From positions 1 to 31,254 of the forward strand of contig JAZSRC010000003.1 in the NCBI GenBank assembly GCA_045538305.1: 31,254 nt of DNA. Direction: 5' to 3'. Source of the stretch: SFHK01 sp045538305. Its GTDB lineage: Bacteria > Bacillota > Clostridia > Christensenellales > Aristaeellaceae. How positions within the stretch are numbered: position 1 is the stretch's first letter; each line of letters begins with the position of its first letter. This document shows positions 15,200-23,769 of the stretch, piece by piece. The position numbers and the translations under genes were made by a program. Below the pieces are notes generated by a model. It did not search any database and was not told the DNA's origin. It worked only from the letters and a program-made list of their open reading frames with translations.

Positions 15200-16341
15200 T
15201 TGATCGCGCCTCCCTTGTCTAATGCAGATTTCTTACGGAATATAATCTGATAGTTGATAAAGAATTCCGCGCCGATAACGAAAAACAGAACGATACCAAT
15301 AATTACGTCCGGCATGGCGCCGCGCACGCTGAACTCTTTGGAAATCTCCGCCGCGCCGGAATCGAGAAGCGATATCAAGCCGGAGGTCAGCAGCATAACC
15401 AAGGGATTGAACTTGGCCAGCCACGATACCATGATCGCGGTAAAGCCCTGCCCGCCGACGGAGGAAGAGGTAACGGTTTTGTCAAGGCCGGCGGCAATCA
15501 GGTAGCCCGCTACGCCGCACAGCGCACCGCTGACAATCATCGTACGGATGATAACTTTCTTTACGTTGATGCCGCTGTACTGCGCAGTTCTGACGCTTTC
15601 GCCCACGACAGATATTTCGTATCCGTGCTTGGAGTGCTTTAGGTATACGTACAGAAGCACGGAAAGCGTCAGCGCAATCAGAACGATCACAAAATAATCA
15701 TGATAGAAGGAGGGAAGCTCGGTAAAGCCCAGACTGTCCAGCGTGGAGGAGCCGTTCTTTACCCAGACAACGAGGAAGAATTCCACCAGGAATGTCGCAA
15801 CGTAGTTCATCATCAGAGTAAACAGCGTTTCGTTGGTATTCCATACGGCTTTGAAGATCGCCGGAATACTCGCCCAGATGATGCCGCTGATAATGGCAGC
15901 AAAGAACATAAGCACAAGCAACAGCCAGTTGGGCAGAGCGGAGCCGCAGTAGAAGGCTACGGCGATTGCACCGAGAACGGACACAAGGGTTTGACCCTCC
16001 GCGCCGGTGTTCCAGAACTTCATGCGGAACGCAGGCGTTATGGCAAGGGAAATGCACTGAAGAATCGCAAGGTTTTTCAAAAACTTCCACAGTTTTCTGT
16101 TGGAAGCCAGCGCCTTTTTTTCCGACCAGATACCGTCAATAAAGCACTGATAGAAGTCCTTGATCCTTTCGGGATTATCCTGCAGCTTATCAATCAGCAA
16201 AAAGGCAACCAGTCCGCATGCAGCAAAACCGAGAACAATTGCAAGAAGGCGGATGAGAATCGCTTTCGGCCAGCCGATCGAGGCGCGCTTGGAAAGATGA
16301 AACAAAGGCTCGCGAACGGAAGCTTTTCCAAGTGCATTCAT
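15196..16341 (-). CDS. ABC transporter permease, nucleoside type (NupP/YufP-like)
   Basis: A 381-residue permease with a cytoplasmic N-terminal extension of about 30 residues, a first membrane segment, a roughly 50-residue loop, then about 8 further segments. ITPAFRMKFWNTGAEGQTLVG-type sequence and the VVGESVRTAQYSGIN loop (about 225-239) mark it as the second permease of a BMP-dependent importer. Its start codon shares one base with the ATPase stop (TAATG). Membrane partner of the 14246-15199 product. Confidence 0.9.
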   Translation of the reverse strand: MNALGKASVREPLFHLSKRASIGWPKAILIRLLAIVLGFAACGLVAFLLIDKLQDNPERIKDFYQCFIDGIWSEKKALASNRKLWKFLKNLAILQCISLAITPAFRMKFWNTGAEGQTLVSVLGAIAVAFYCGSALPNWLLLVLMFFAAIISGIIWASIPAIFKAVWNTNETLFTLMMNYVATFLVEFFLVVWVKNGSSTLDSLGFTELPSFYHDYFVIVLIALTLSVLLYVYLKHSKHGYEISVVGESVRTAQYSGINVKKVIIRTMIVSGALCGVAGYLIAAGLDKTVTSSSVGGQGFTAIMVSWLAKFNPLVMLLTSGLISLLDSGAAEISKEFSVRGAMPDVIIGIVLFFVIGAEFFINYQIIFRKKSALDKGGAIK

Positions 16342-18044
16342 TATCCATTCCTCCTTTGATTGTTTTCAGTCTTGGTCATCAAAAGGCCGATTTCTTCTTT
16401 CGTAGCCGTACGCGCGTCCACAATGCCCGTGATCGCGCCGGAGTTGATTACCATAATGCGGTCGCACAGCTCCAGCAGTACATCCAGATCCTCGCCTACG
16501 AAAATGACGGCTACGCCGTTATTCTTCTGACGATTGAGCAGATTATAAATGGTATAAGAGGAATTAATATCCAGTCCGCGAACGGGGTATGCCGCCATCA
16601 GTACCTTCGGGGCGAATGCAATTTCGCGGCCGACCAGCACCTTCTGTACGTTTCCGCCGGAAAGCTTGCGCACAGGCGTCGAAACGCCGGGCGTTGAAAC
16701 ATGCAGCTCGTTGATGATTTCCTTCGCCAGATCGCGCGGCTTTTTCCTGTCTACAAAGCCCGCATGTCCCTTACGGTAGCTTCTGAGCATCATGTTGTCG
16801 GTAATATCCATGCTGGCAACAAGGCCCATGCCCAGGCGATCCTCCGGCACAAAGGACAAACGAACGCCCAGCTCCCTGATCTGCAGAGGGGTTTTGTCTC
16901 TTAAGGACATGATTTCGTCTTCCTTAAACAGAACGTCTCCGCTCTTTACCCACTTGCGAACCTCTGCATCGGACATTCCTCTAAAAGAAACGTTCTTTCC
17001 TTTTGCGTCATGGAACGCGCCTTGCGTTTCAAGCTCTCTTACGCGTTTCATGGACTTATGGAAAAAGGTTACGGGTTTATCCTTTTTGGGATTGGTAAAA
17101 ATGATTTGACCGCTGGTCAGAGGCTGAAGGCCGGCAATTGCCTCCAGCAACTCCTTCTGACCGCTGCCGGCGATGCCGGCGATGCCCAGAATTTCTCCTG
17201 CGTTGGCAGTAAAGCTTACATTTTTCAGAACCCGCAGGCCTTCGGCGTTTATAGAGTTCAGATTTTTTACTTCGAGGCGCGGGCAGGCGTTTACAGGTTC
17301 GGTCCTGTCAATATTCAGGTTCACCTTTTCGCCAACCATCATTTCTGTAAGCTGGCTTTCATTGGTCTGGCAGGTATTTACGGTTGCAACGTGCTCACCC
17401 TTTCTCAGAATCGCTACGCGATCGGAAACCTCAAGCACCTCATGAAGCTTATGCGTGATGATGATGATGGTTTTGCCATCCTCCTTCATGCGCTTAAGAA
17501 CTGCAAACAGCTTGTCAATTTCCTGCGGCGTAAGTACGGCCGTAGGCTCGTCCAGAATCAGTATATCCGCGCCGCGGTAAAGAACCTTGATGATCTCTAC
17601 CGTCTGCTTTTCGGATACAGACATATCATAAATTTTTGTACGGGGATCAATATTGAATCCGTATTTCCGGGCAATTTCGGAAACGCGGCGGTTTACATTG
17701 TTCAGATTGTACTTGTCCTTCTCGGGAACGCCAAGCACAATATTCTCACCGGCAGTAAACAGATCCACAAGCTTGAAGTGCTGATGAATCATGCCGATTT
17801 TCAAATCAAATGCGTCCTTGGGCGAACGAATTACGACTTCCCGGTTGTTTCTGTAAATTTTGCCCTCGTCCGGGAAATAAATGCCGGCAATCATGTTCAT
17901 GAGGGTCGTTTTCCCGCATCCATTCTCGCCCAGAATGGACAGAATCTCTCCCTCGTACATATCAAGGTCAATCTGATGATTGGCGATAACGGTTCCAAAG
18001 CGCTTCGTTATGCCACGCAGGCTGAGAGCAATCTTCTTATCCAC
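16341..18044 (-). CDS. Double-domain ABC ATPase, nucleoside type (NupO/YufO-like)
   Basis: A 567-residue ATPase with two nucleotide-binding domains. Domain 1 has Walker A GENGCGKT (39-46), signature VSEKQ (143-147) and Walker B ILILDEPTA. Domain 2 has the family-typical degenerate Walker A (GIAGSGQKE, 290-298), signature LSGGNVQK (461-468) and YPVRGLD in the Walker B region (486-492). Family members are usually about 500-515 residues; here about 55-65 extra, largely charged residues (roughly 317-383, including FFHKSMKRVRELETQ) sit inside domain 2 before the PLQIRELGV switch region. It powers import through the two permeases. A terminator lies between it and the upstream binding-protein gene, so it is probably expressed by read-through. 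Confidence 0.92.
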   Translation of the reverse strand: MDKKIALSLRGITKRFGTVIANHQIDLDMYEGEILSILGENGCGKTTLMNMIAGIYFPDEGKIYRNNREVVIRSPKDAFDLKIGMIHQHFKLVDLFTAGENIVLGVPEKDKYNLNNVNRRVSEIARKYGFNIDPRTKIYDMSVSEKQTVEIIKVLYRGADILILDEPTAVLTPQEIDKLFAVLKRMKEDGKTIIIITHKLHEVLEVSDRVAILRKGEHVATVNTCQTNESQLTEMMVGEKVNLNIDRTEPVNACPRLEVKNLNSINAEGLRVLKNVSFTANAGEILGIAGIAGSGQKELLEAIAGLQPLTSGQIIFTNPKKDKPVTFFHKSMKRVRELETQGAFHDAKGKNVSFRGMSDAEVRKWVKSGDVLFKEDEIMSLRDKTPLQIRELGVRLSFVPEDRLGMGLVASMDITDNMMLRSYRKGHAGFVDRKKPRDLAKEIINELHVSTPGVSTPVRKLSGGNVQKVLVGREIAFAPKVLMAAYPVRGLDINSSYTIYNLLNRQKNNGVAVIFVGEDLDVLLELCDRIMVINSGAITGIVDARTATKEEIGLLMTKTENNQRRNG

Positions 18045-18077
18045 GGTATACCCTCCGTATACTGTATTGAAATATCG

Positions 18078-18117
18078 AAAAACTGCTTGGCCGCCTCCGG
18101 AAGGGGCGGGCCAAGCA
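18078..18117 (-). terminator. Intra-operon terminator between bmp and the ATPase gene
   Basis: Stem TGCTTGGCC with its complement (18084-18117) and a GC-rich inner part, followed on the minus strand by G and five T. Position just after the binding-protein gene suggests it reduces transport-complex transcripts relative to binding protein. Confidence 0.85.
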
Positions 18118-18146
18118 AGTTTTATGAAATGCGTTTTTGTTTTTGA

Positions 18147-19343
18147 TTAGAACTTCGCGTTGAGCAGCTCGATGCCGTCGATGGTTGTATCGAAGTAGGG
18201 AGCAGAACGATACTCAGACTCATGGAAGTAGCCGCCATAAACGATCTTGGTGCCCTCTACGAAAGCGTCATCAGTGCCAACACCAGGAACCCAGTCTTCT
18301 GTCATAGCTGCGCCTTCAACAGTAATGAAGTTCTCAGCAGAGGTATCAAAAACCTTGATTTCGCCCTTCTGCAGAGCGGCCTTGGCAGCTTCAATCGCTT
18401 CTACAGTGCCTTCAGCAGCAACCGCGGTGTTGATATCGGTCAGAACTACGGAATTGGTATCGATGTCGCCGGTCCAGTCAGTGGCAATGGCTTCGCCGTT
18501 GGCAACGCAGTTTACGATGTACTCGAAGTAGGGAGCCCAGTTGATGCGGGAGGATACGATGAAGGTGTTGGGGCAGCTGGCAAGGGTGGAGCCGTTGTAG
18601 GATACGTTGGGAACGCCTGCGTCCTCACATGCGGTGGGAGCGCCCATGGAGTCAGCGTGCTGGGAGATGAGGTCGCAGCCTGCGTTGATCAGCGCTTCGG
18701 CAGCGGTCTTCTCTTCCTTCTCGTCATACCAGGAACCGGTGAACTGTACCTTCATGGTAACATCGGGGCATACGGACTTGGCGCCCAGATAGAAGCTGGT
18801 GTAGCCGGAGATAACCTCGGCATAGGTGAAAGCGCCGACATAGCCCATAACGGGATGATCGCCCTTGATCTGACCGGCGGCCTTCATTTCGTTCAGCTTC
18901 ATGCCGGCGGCGATACCTGCGAGGTAGCGGCCTTCATAGATGGCGGCAAAAGCGTTGTGGAAGTTGGCGAGGTTCTCGGTGTGAGCCTTGGTGCCGGTGG
19001 CATGGCAGAACTCTACATCGGAAACTTCCTTGGCAGCCTTGAGGATGAAGGACTCATGGCCGAAGGAGTTGGCGAAGATGATGTTGCAGCCGTCGTCTAC
19101 GAGGTCGAGAGCGGCTTCGTAGCAGTCGTTGGACTCAGGGATATTGCGGATCATGATAACCTGATCTTCGGTGAGGCCAAGGTTGGCTGCCGCTTCCTCT
19201 ACGCCTTTGATGAAGTTAAGGTCGTAGGTGGAATCTTCGTCGTGAAGCAGGATAACGCCCAGCTTAACGTCGGAAGTGTCGGCCATGGCAACAAAGGAGA
19301 GGCACAGAACGAATGCGAGCAGAAGGGAAGCAAACTTTTTCAT
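18147..19343 (-). CDS. BMP-family (PnrA/BmpA-like) substrate-binding protein
   Basis: A 398-residue exported protein of the basic membrane protein family, the binding component of nucleoside-type ABC importers. Signal peptide residues 1-21 (MKKFASLLLAFVLCLSFVAMA, then DTSD). The mature part shows the family's two-lobed pattern, with VKLGVILLHDEDSTYDLNF near the start, IFANSFGHE (about 90), GYVGAFTYAEVISGYTSF and DLISQHADSMGAP (about 230). The only signal-peptide cysteine (C14) follows Val-Leu, not a lipobox, so lipid anchoring is doubtful. ATG follows GGAGGAG. First gene of the importer operon, followed by a terminator that should favour its own expression. Confidence 0.93.
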   Translation of the reverse strand: MKKFASLLLAFVLCLSFVAMADTSDVKLGVILLHDEDSTYDLNFIKGVEEAAANLGLTEDQVIMIRNIPESNDCYEAALDLVDDGCNIIFANSFGHESFILKAAKEVSDVEFCHATGTKAHTENLANFHNAFAAIYEGRYLAGIAAGMKLNEMKAAGQIKGDHPVMGYVGAFTYAEVISGYTSFYLGAKSVCPDVTMKVQFTGSWYDEKEEKTAAEALINAGCDLISQHADSMGAPTACEDAGVPNVSYNGSTLASCPNTFIVSSRINWAPYFEYIVNCVANGEAIATDWTGDIDTNSVVLTDINTAVAAEGTVEAIEAAKAALQKGEIKVFDTSAENFITVEGAAMTEDWVPGVGTDDAFVEGTKIVYGGYFHESEYRSAPYFDTTIDGIELLNAKF

Positions 19344-19464
19344 GGGGTAATCTCCTCCTCAAATATTGACGCGAAAGAATGTTTCTATGTCGATCATCAC
19401 CCGCCGAAGCGAAAGAATGACTGAAATAGCCGGCTTGAAAAAACCGAACATTTTTCCGAATTAC

Positions 19465-19492
19465 GGTATAATTGTACTGAAATTTTGTGCAA
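19465..19492 (-). promoter_or_regulatory. Candidate promoter of the BMP/ABC operon
   Basis: TTGCAC (19487-19492), 16-base spacer, TATACC (19465-19470). Moderate match. The leader would be about 110 bases; I found no riboswitch in it. A TATAAT on the plus strand (near 19467) overlaps the same place. Confidence 0.45.
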
Positions 19493-19514
19493 AATACAAG
19501 CACTTTCCCAAAAA

Positions 19515-19528
19515 ATAAAGCGCTTTCA
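19515..19528 (-). promoter_or_regulatory. Candidate CcpA cre site upstream of the importer promoter
   Basis: The minus strand reads TGAAAGCGCTTTAT, matching the catabolite-response consensus at about 12 of 14 positions, with a perfect AAAGCGCTTT palindrome at 19517-19526. It lies about 22 bases upstream of the candidate -35, a position where CcpA usually activates. The 330-base gene-free stretch 19344-19673 holds this, the promoter and the TmcAL terminator, and nothing else I can identify. Confidence 0.5.
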
Positions 19529-19640
19529 CGGGAAGCTTGTCGAATTGCACAAAATGTCCGCACGGAATTCACCCATTGTAAGATTTTGCTTCGGTCCGGT
19601 GAAGAATGTGAAAATGCCGATGGTTAAGTCGATAACATAT

Positions 19641-19671
19641 AAAAAACCTCCCGATTACACGAGAGGCTTTT
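19641..19671 (-). terminator. Terminator of the tmcAL gene
   Basis: Stem CCTCTCG with CGGGAGG (19647-19666, one G-U pair) flanked by A- and T-rich runs; six T follow on the minus strand (19641-19646). The symmetry means it could act in both directions. Confidence 0.8.
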
Positions 19672-19673
19672 TA

Positions 19674-20840
19674 TTATATTCTTATGAACTTTTCCGTGCG
19701 CTCACGACCGGCCGCCCGGTACTCTTTTTTCCGAACGGTCATGCCCCAAAGGTCGGTTGCGCGCCTTTCAATCTGAAAAGACGGATCGTTTTCAAGAAGC
19801 GCCGGGTTGGAAATCACGCAGCCGCCGCTTCTTTTGTTGATTTCCCGAATCAGCTCCCGTTTGTCGTTTCTGAAGCCGAGCAGCCTGACATACGGCGCTT
19901 TATCGGGCGCCTTTGCAGGAAACCCCAGAAGGGCGGACGTTATGGCGCGGGTAATCCTCGCGCGGGTATACCGCTTGCACTTCACGCGGTCAATCAGGTC
20001 CTCATAGCCCAGGGCGGCCTTTGCTTCATTAATAATGCGTTCGCTCAGTCCCTCGCTCGCATCCGCAAAAACAGGCGGCGGGTTCTGCCGGAGATGATAA
20101 AGTACAATTCCGTCGATAAGCGAAGAATCGGAAATGCCGCACGGATACTCGCCCCTGACAATTTCGCGGGAACCGTCCGGCAGAAGCGAAAGCGCCTCCT
20201 CCCAACGCCCGGTGCGAAAGCCCAGCCTGATTTCGGAAGCGGATAATCCTTTTATTAAATCCGTCGCATGATAGGGCGACGTCCTTTGAATGACAAAGGG
20301 CGTCATCCGGCTGTCAAGGCGATTAATCGCCGTCAGATATTCAATAGCCAGCGCCAGATTTGGCTGTGCAAATTCCTCCTGCGTCATGCCAATATGCACC
20401 GAAATTGCCTCTCCCCTCGCACGCGCCAGCGTTTTCCCCTCGTCAAGCCCCCGCTTAATGGCATCCTTGAGCCAACCGGGCTCATTATCAAGAAGACTCG
20501 ACGCTTCCTTAAGGCGGGAAAGATCCGCATTCTCGCAGCCAAAGGATAATACATCCGCCCCCGCAGCGCTCAGCACGCTCACGCCGCCCCGGGCAAACGC
20601 GTCCGCCGGACGGACGGCGCATACCTGAGGCAATTCAAACACTGCGTCCACGCCCGACATAAGTGCGCTTTTTACCCTTGCAAATTTATCGATAAACGCG
20701 CATTCGCCCCGCTGCGTGAACGCGCCCGACATGACCGCGATCACATAGTCGCATCCGGTCTCTTCGCGCGTTTTCTGAACATGATAGAAATGCCCCGCAT
20801 GAAACGGGTTATATTCTGCGATAATGCCAGCAATTTTCAT
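19674..20840 (-). CDS. tmcAL: tRNA(Met) cytidine acetate ligase
   Basis: A 388-residue member of the YlbM/DUF795 nucleotidyltransferase family, now known as TmcAL, which uses acetate and ATP to form N4-acetylcytidine at the wobble base of elongator tRNA-Met. The start IAEYNPFHAGHFYH contains the HxGH nucleotidyl-transfer motif (residues about 14-17). SGAFTQRGECAFIDKFAR and AVFELP are strongly conserved family blocks. A basic C-terminal half binds tRNA. The ATG has only a poorly spaced GAGAGG directly before it, but a good promoter lies so close (20857-20885) that the leader is only about 10 bases. The in-frame TTG further up lies in the -10 element and is not credible. Confidence 0.93.
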   Translation of the reverse strand: MKIAGIIAEYNPFHAGHFYHVQKTREETGCDYVIAVMSGAFTQRGECAFIDKFARVKSALMSGVDAVFELPQVCAVRPADAFARGGVSVLSAAGADVLSFGCENADLSRLKEASSLLDNEPGWLKDAIKRGLDEGKTLARARGEAISVHIGMTQEEFAQPNLALAIEYLTAINRLDSRMTPFVIQRTSPYHATDLIKGLSASEIRLGFRTGRWEEALSLLPDGSREIVRGEYPCGISDSSLIDGIVLYHLRQNPPPVFADASEGLSERIINEAKAALGYEDLIDRVKCKRYTRARITRAITSALLGFPAKAPDKAPYVRLLGFRNDKRELIREINKRSGGCVISNPALLENDPSFQIERRATDLWGMTVRKKEYRAAGRERTEKFIRI

Positions 20841-20856
20841 CCTCTCACCCGCGTCT

Positions 20857-20885
20857 ATTGTATACTGCAAAAGTGAAATTGTAAA
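20857..20885 (-). promoter_or_regulatory. Promoter of tmcAL with very short leader
   Basis: TTTACA (20880-20885), 17-base spacer, TACAAT (20857-20862). Transcription would start about 10 bases before the ATG at 20840. Confidence 0.7.
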
Positions 20886-20952
20886 GCAGGAAGGAAAACG
20901 GGCGCAAATGTCGAACCTATAGAGGCATCAGCTTATACAAGGAGATTTTTTC

Positions 20953-21507
20953 ATGGCAAAACTGTACTACCGCTACGGCGCAATGGGTTCATCCAAAACG
21001 GCAAACGCAATTATGGTTCAGTATAATTACACCGAACGCGGACAGAGGGCGCTTATGCTCAAACCCCGGCTCGACACGCGCGACGGCGAGCGCATCGTAG
21101 GCTCCCGTTCAGGCCTGCGCGCCGAATGCGCGTTTATTGAAGAACTTGACAATCTCGATATCGGCGCGTATGATTGCATTATCGTAGACGAAGCGCAGTT
21201 TCTTACCAAAGCGCAGGTAGAAAAGCTGGTAAGCATTGTGGACGACATGAACGTCCCCGTCATCGCGTACGGCCTGCGCGCGGACTTTCAGGGCAATCTG
21301 TTTGAAGGCAGCATGTGGCTGATGGCCTGGGCCGACACCATTGAAGAGATCAAAACCGTGTGCTGGTGCGGACGCAAGGCCACCTACAACGCGCGCCTGT
21401 CCGACGGACGCGTGGTTAAAACGGGCGAACAGATCATGCTGGGCGGAAACGAAAGCTATATTGCGCTGTGCCGCCGCCACTGGAAAAGCGGCGAAACCGG
21501 ACGCTGA
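20953..21507 (+). CDS. tdk: Thymidine kinase, type II
   Basis: A 184-residue cytosolic kinase that makes dTMP from thymidine and ATP. P-loop GAMGSSKT (9-16), Walker B/DEAQF (79-83), the lasso region near GEQIMLGGNESY (about 157-168) and zinc ligands in CWCGRKA and CRRHW. Full length for the family. ATG follows AAGGAGA. It heads a plus-strand run (gaps 54, 21, 51 and 123 bases) and fits functionally with the nearby nucleoside-type importer. Confidence 0.96.
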   Translation: MAKLYYRYGAMGSSKTANAIMVQYNYTERGQRALMLKPRLDTRDGERIVGSRSGLRAECAFIEELDNLDIGAYDCIIVDEAQFLTKAQVEKLVSIVDDMNVPVIAYGLRADFQGNLFEGSMWLMAWADTIEEIKTVCWCGRKATYNARLSDGRVVKTGEQIMLGGNESYIALCRRHWKSGETGR

Positions 21508-21561
21508 CGAAAAAATAGCAATACCACCGCGCATTACATATATAATGGAGGAAAAACAGAG

Positions 21562-22590
21562 ATGGAACAAAGATTTGTCGATTTTCTGAATCAGGTCAAG
21601 ACCGCCGTTGAAGAACAGCGGATTCCCGGCGCAGTCGTTTCCATTGGCTGCGGCGATGAGATTTATGCGCTGGAGGCATATGGAAACGCCATCATCACGC
21701 CCGTAGTCGAGCCCATGACGCCCGACACGCTGTTTGACATCGCCTCCCTTTCCAAGCTCACAGGCGTTTGGGCGGGCATCGTCCGGCTGCTAGCGGACGG
21801 CAGGCTCACCCTCGACACTACGCTTCCCGAGGCCGTCGGCAGGAGCGTTCACAAGGATCTGGAAAAAATCACCGTATTCAACCTGCTCACGCACACGGCG
21901 GGTCTGGTTCCCTTCATGGATACCGACCACTTCGGCGATACGCGTGAGGCGCGCGTCAACGGCCTTCTGAATACCGCGCCCGTAGACGAGCCCGGAAAAA
22001 AAGTGGTATACTCCGACCTTAGCTTCATATTCTTAGGCGAGATCATCGCACACATTACCGGAAAGCCGCTGGAGGTTGCGGCAGCCGAAATCTGGAAAGA
22101 ACTCGGCATGAACGATACCTGCTTTAATCCCGCGCCCGACGCATACTGCGCGGCGACGGAAATCCGCGTGGGCGAAACGCTGCCCGTTCGCGGAAGCGTA
22201 CACGACGAACGCGCCTGCCAGCTGGGCGGCGTTGCAGGACACGCGGGCGTATTCTCCACGGCGCGCGATCTGTCCCGCTTCTGCGCGGCGCTTCTGCCCC
22301 CGACGCCCAGCCCGCTGTTTGACAAGGACTGGGTACAGAAGTCCTTTGAAAACCAGACCGCGCACCTGGGCTCCGACCGCGGACTGGGTTGGATCGCCTA
22401 CCACGAATCCCCCGAAGGCAATATCGTAGGCCACACCGGGTTTACCGGAACGAGCCTGTGGCTGGATTCCAGAACCGGATTGTATGTAGTTCTGCTTACA
22501 AACCGCGTTCATCCGTCGCGTTCGAACGATGCTATGGCCGCCATCCGAACGAAGGGCTTTGAAACCATTTTTTCCGTTCCGTACCTGTAA
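21562..22590 (+). CDS. Serine hydrolase, beta-lactamase/class C fold
   Basis: A 342-residue protein of the beta-lactamase-related (PF00144) serine hydrolases. Nucleophile motif S62-L-S-K65, second motif Y150-S-D, and HTG (about residue 291) in the place of KTG. These are the three active-site elements of the family, all present. No signal peptide is visible, so it is probably cytoplasmic, unlike true beta-lactamases. Family members act as esterases, peptidases or amidases; the substrate here is unknown. ATG follows GGAGG. It lies between tdk and the NahK-like kinase and is probably co-transcribed. Confidence 0.88.
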   Translation: MEQRFVDFLNQVKTAVEEQRIPGAVVSIGCGDEIYALEAYGNAIITPVVEPMTPDTLFDIASLSKLTGVWAGIVRLLADGRLTLDTTLPEAVGRSVHKDLEKITVFNLLTHTAGLVPFMDTDHFGDTREARVNGLLNTAPVDEPGKKVVYSDLSFIFLGEIIAHITGKPLEVAAAEIWKELGMNDTCFNPAPDAYCAATEIRVGETLPVRGSVHDERACQLGGVAGHAGVFSTARDLSRFCAALLPPTPSPLFDKDWVQKSFENQTAHLGSDRGLGWIAYHESPEGNIVGHTGFTGTSLWLDSRTGLYVVLLTNRVHPSRSNDAMAAIRTKGFETIFSVPYL

Positions 22591-22611
22591 TTCTGTTAGG
22601 AGGCTATCCGC

Positions 22612-23718
22612 TTGCTCTATAATACCATCAAAGGCATATTACCCCACTTTCCGTTTGAAGGAAGATTTGTGTCGGTAAACGAAATGTCGTCCGGCAACAT
22701 CAACAACACCTACCACCTCATATACCGCAAAAACGGAAAAGACGTTCACTACACGCTTCAGCACATCAACCGCTACGTGTTTCACGATCCCGGCGCGGTG
22801 ATGGAAAACATTATGGCGGTAACCGAACATCTGAAAAGCGCCATTGAAAACGATGGGCTGGATCCCCAAAGGCGCGTGCTTACGCCGATCCGAACCAAAA
22901 ACGGCGAAACCATGCATGTCGACAAAAACGGCGATTACTGGCGCAGCTACTATTTTATCGATAACGCTACGCCCTACGACGCCGTTAAAAAGCCCGAGCA
23001 TTTTTACGAGGTCGGCCGTATCTTCGGCATGTTTCAAAAGCACCTGCACGATTTCCCCGTTTCCGAGCTGAATGAAACCATTCCCGATTTCCATAACACC
23101 CCCCGCCGGTTCTACACGTTCGTCGCCGCCGTCGCCGCAGACAAAGCCGGACGCGTAGAGGAGCTGGAGGAAGAAATCGAATTCTTCTTTGACCGCAGGA
23201 AGATGATGGGCGAAATCGTCAAGCGACAGAAAAACGGAACGCTTGCCCTGCGCGTTACCCATAACGACACCAAAATCAACAACGTGCTGATTGACGATCA
23301 GACGGATAAGGCGATCTGCGTAATCGATCTTGATACCGTAATGCCCGGCTCCTCGCTGTACGATTTCGGCGACGCGATCCGCTACGGCGCTTCCACCGCC
23401 GCAGAAGACGAAGAGGATCTTTCCAAGATTTCTCTGGATATGAACCTTTTCCGGTTGTTCACCGAGGGCTTCTTAAGCGAGGTTCGCGGTTTCCTGCCGG
23501 ATGACGAAATCCGGCTGCTTCCGCTTGGCGTAAGGGTCATCACATGCGAGCTGGCCATGCGCTTCCTGACGGACTATATCGACGGAGACCTGTATTTCAA
23601 GGTCCGTTCCCCCTACCACAACCTCGTACGCGCGCGCGCGCAGATGAAGCTGCTTACCGATATCGAAAGCAAGAGCGACGACATGAACGCCATTATTGAG
23701 GAGCTTCTTGCCCGATAA
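22612..23718 (+). CDS. N-acetylhexosamine 1-kinase-like phosphotransferase
   Basis: A 368-residue kinase of the APH/choline-kinase fold. The N-terminal SSGNINNTYHL forms the nucleotide loop. The catalytic loop is THNDTKINN (D219), and the metal-binding block is IDLDTVMPGSSLYDFGDAIR (from D239). This combination matches NahK, which phosphorylates GlcNAc or GalNAc at C1 in the lacto-N-biose/mucin-sugar pathway. The family also contains other sugar kinases, so exact substrate is uncertain. The TTG start lies eight bases after AGGAGG. No lacto-N-biose phosphorylase or galT partner is in the window. The serine hydrolase stop is 21 bases upstream. Confidence 0.82.
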   Translation: MLYNTIKGILPHFPFEGRFVSVNEMSSGNINNTYHLIYRKNGKDVHYTLQHINRYVFHDPGAVMENIMAVTEHLKSAIENDGLDPQRRVLTPIRTKNGETMHVDKNGDYWRSYYFIDNATPYDAVKKPEHFYEVGRIFGMFQKHLHDFPVSELNETIPDFHNTPRRFYTFVAAVAADKAGRVEELEEEIEFFFDRRKMMGEIVKRQKNGTLALRVTHNDTKINNVLIDDQTDKAICVIDLDTVMPGSSLYDFGDAIRYGASTAAEDEEDLSKISLDMNLFRLFTEGFLSEVRGFLPDDEIRLLPLGVRVITCELAMRFLTDYIDGDLYFKVRSPYHNLVRARAQMKLLTDIESKSDDMNAIIEELLAR

Positions 23719-23769
23719 AATCACCAAACATATGCATACGGCGTAGGATACCCGGGAGGGGTGAATCCT

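Noticed and set aside
19344..19464. Purine or other riboswitch in the importer leader
   Set aside because: I could not find a conserved core or a terminator/antiterminator pair there.
21562..22590. Beta-lactamase resistance gene
   Set aside because: No signal peptide and an HTG third motif fit general PF00144 hydrolases better than a periplasmic beta-lactamase.
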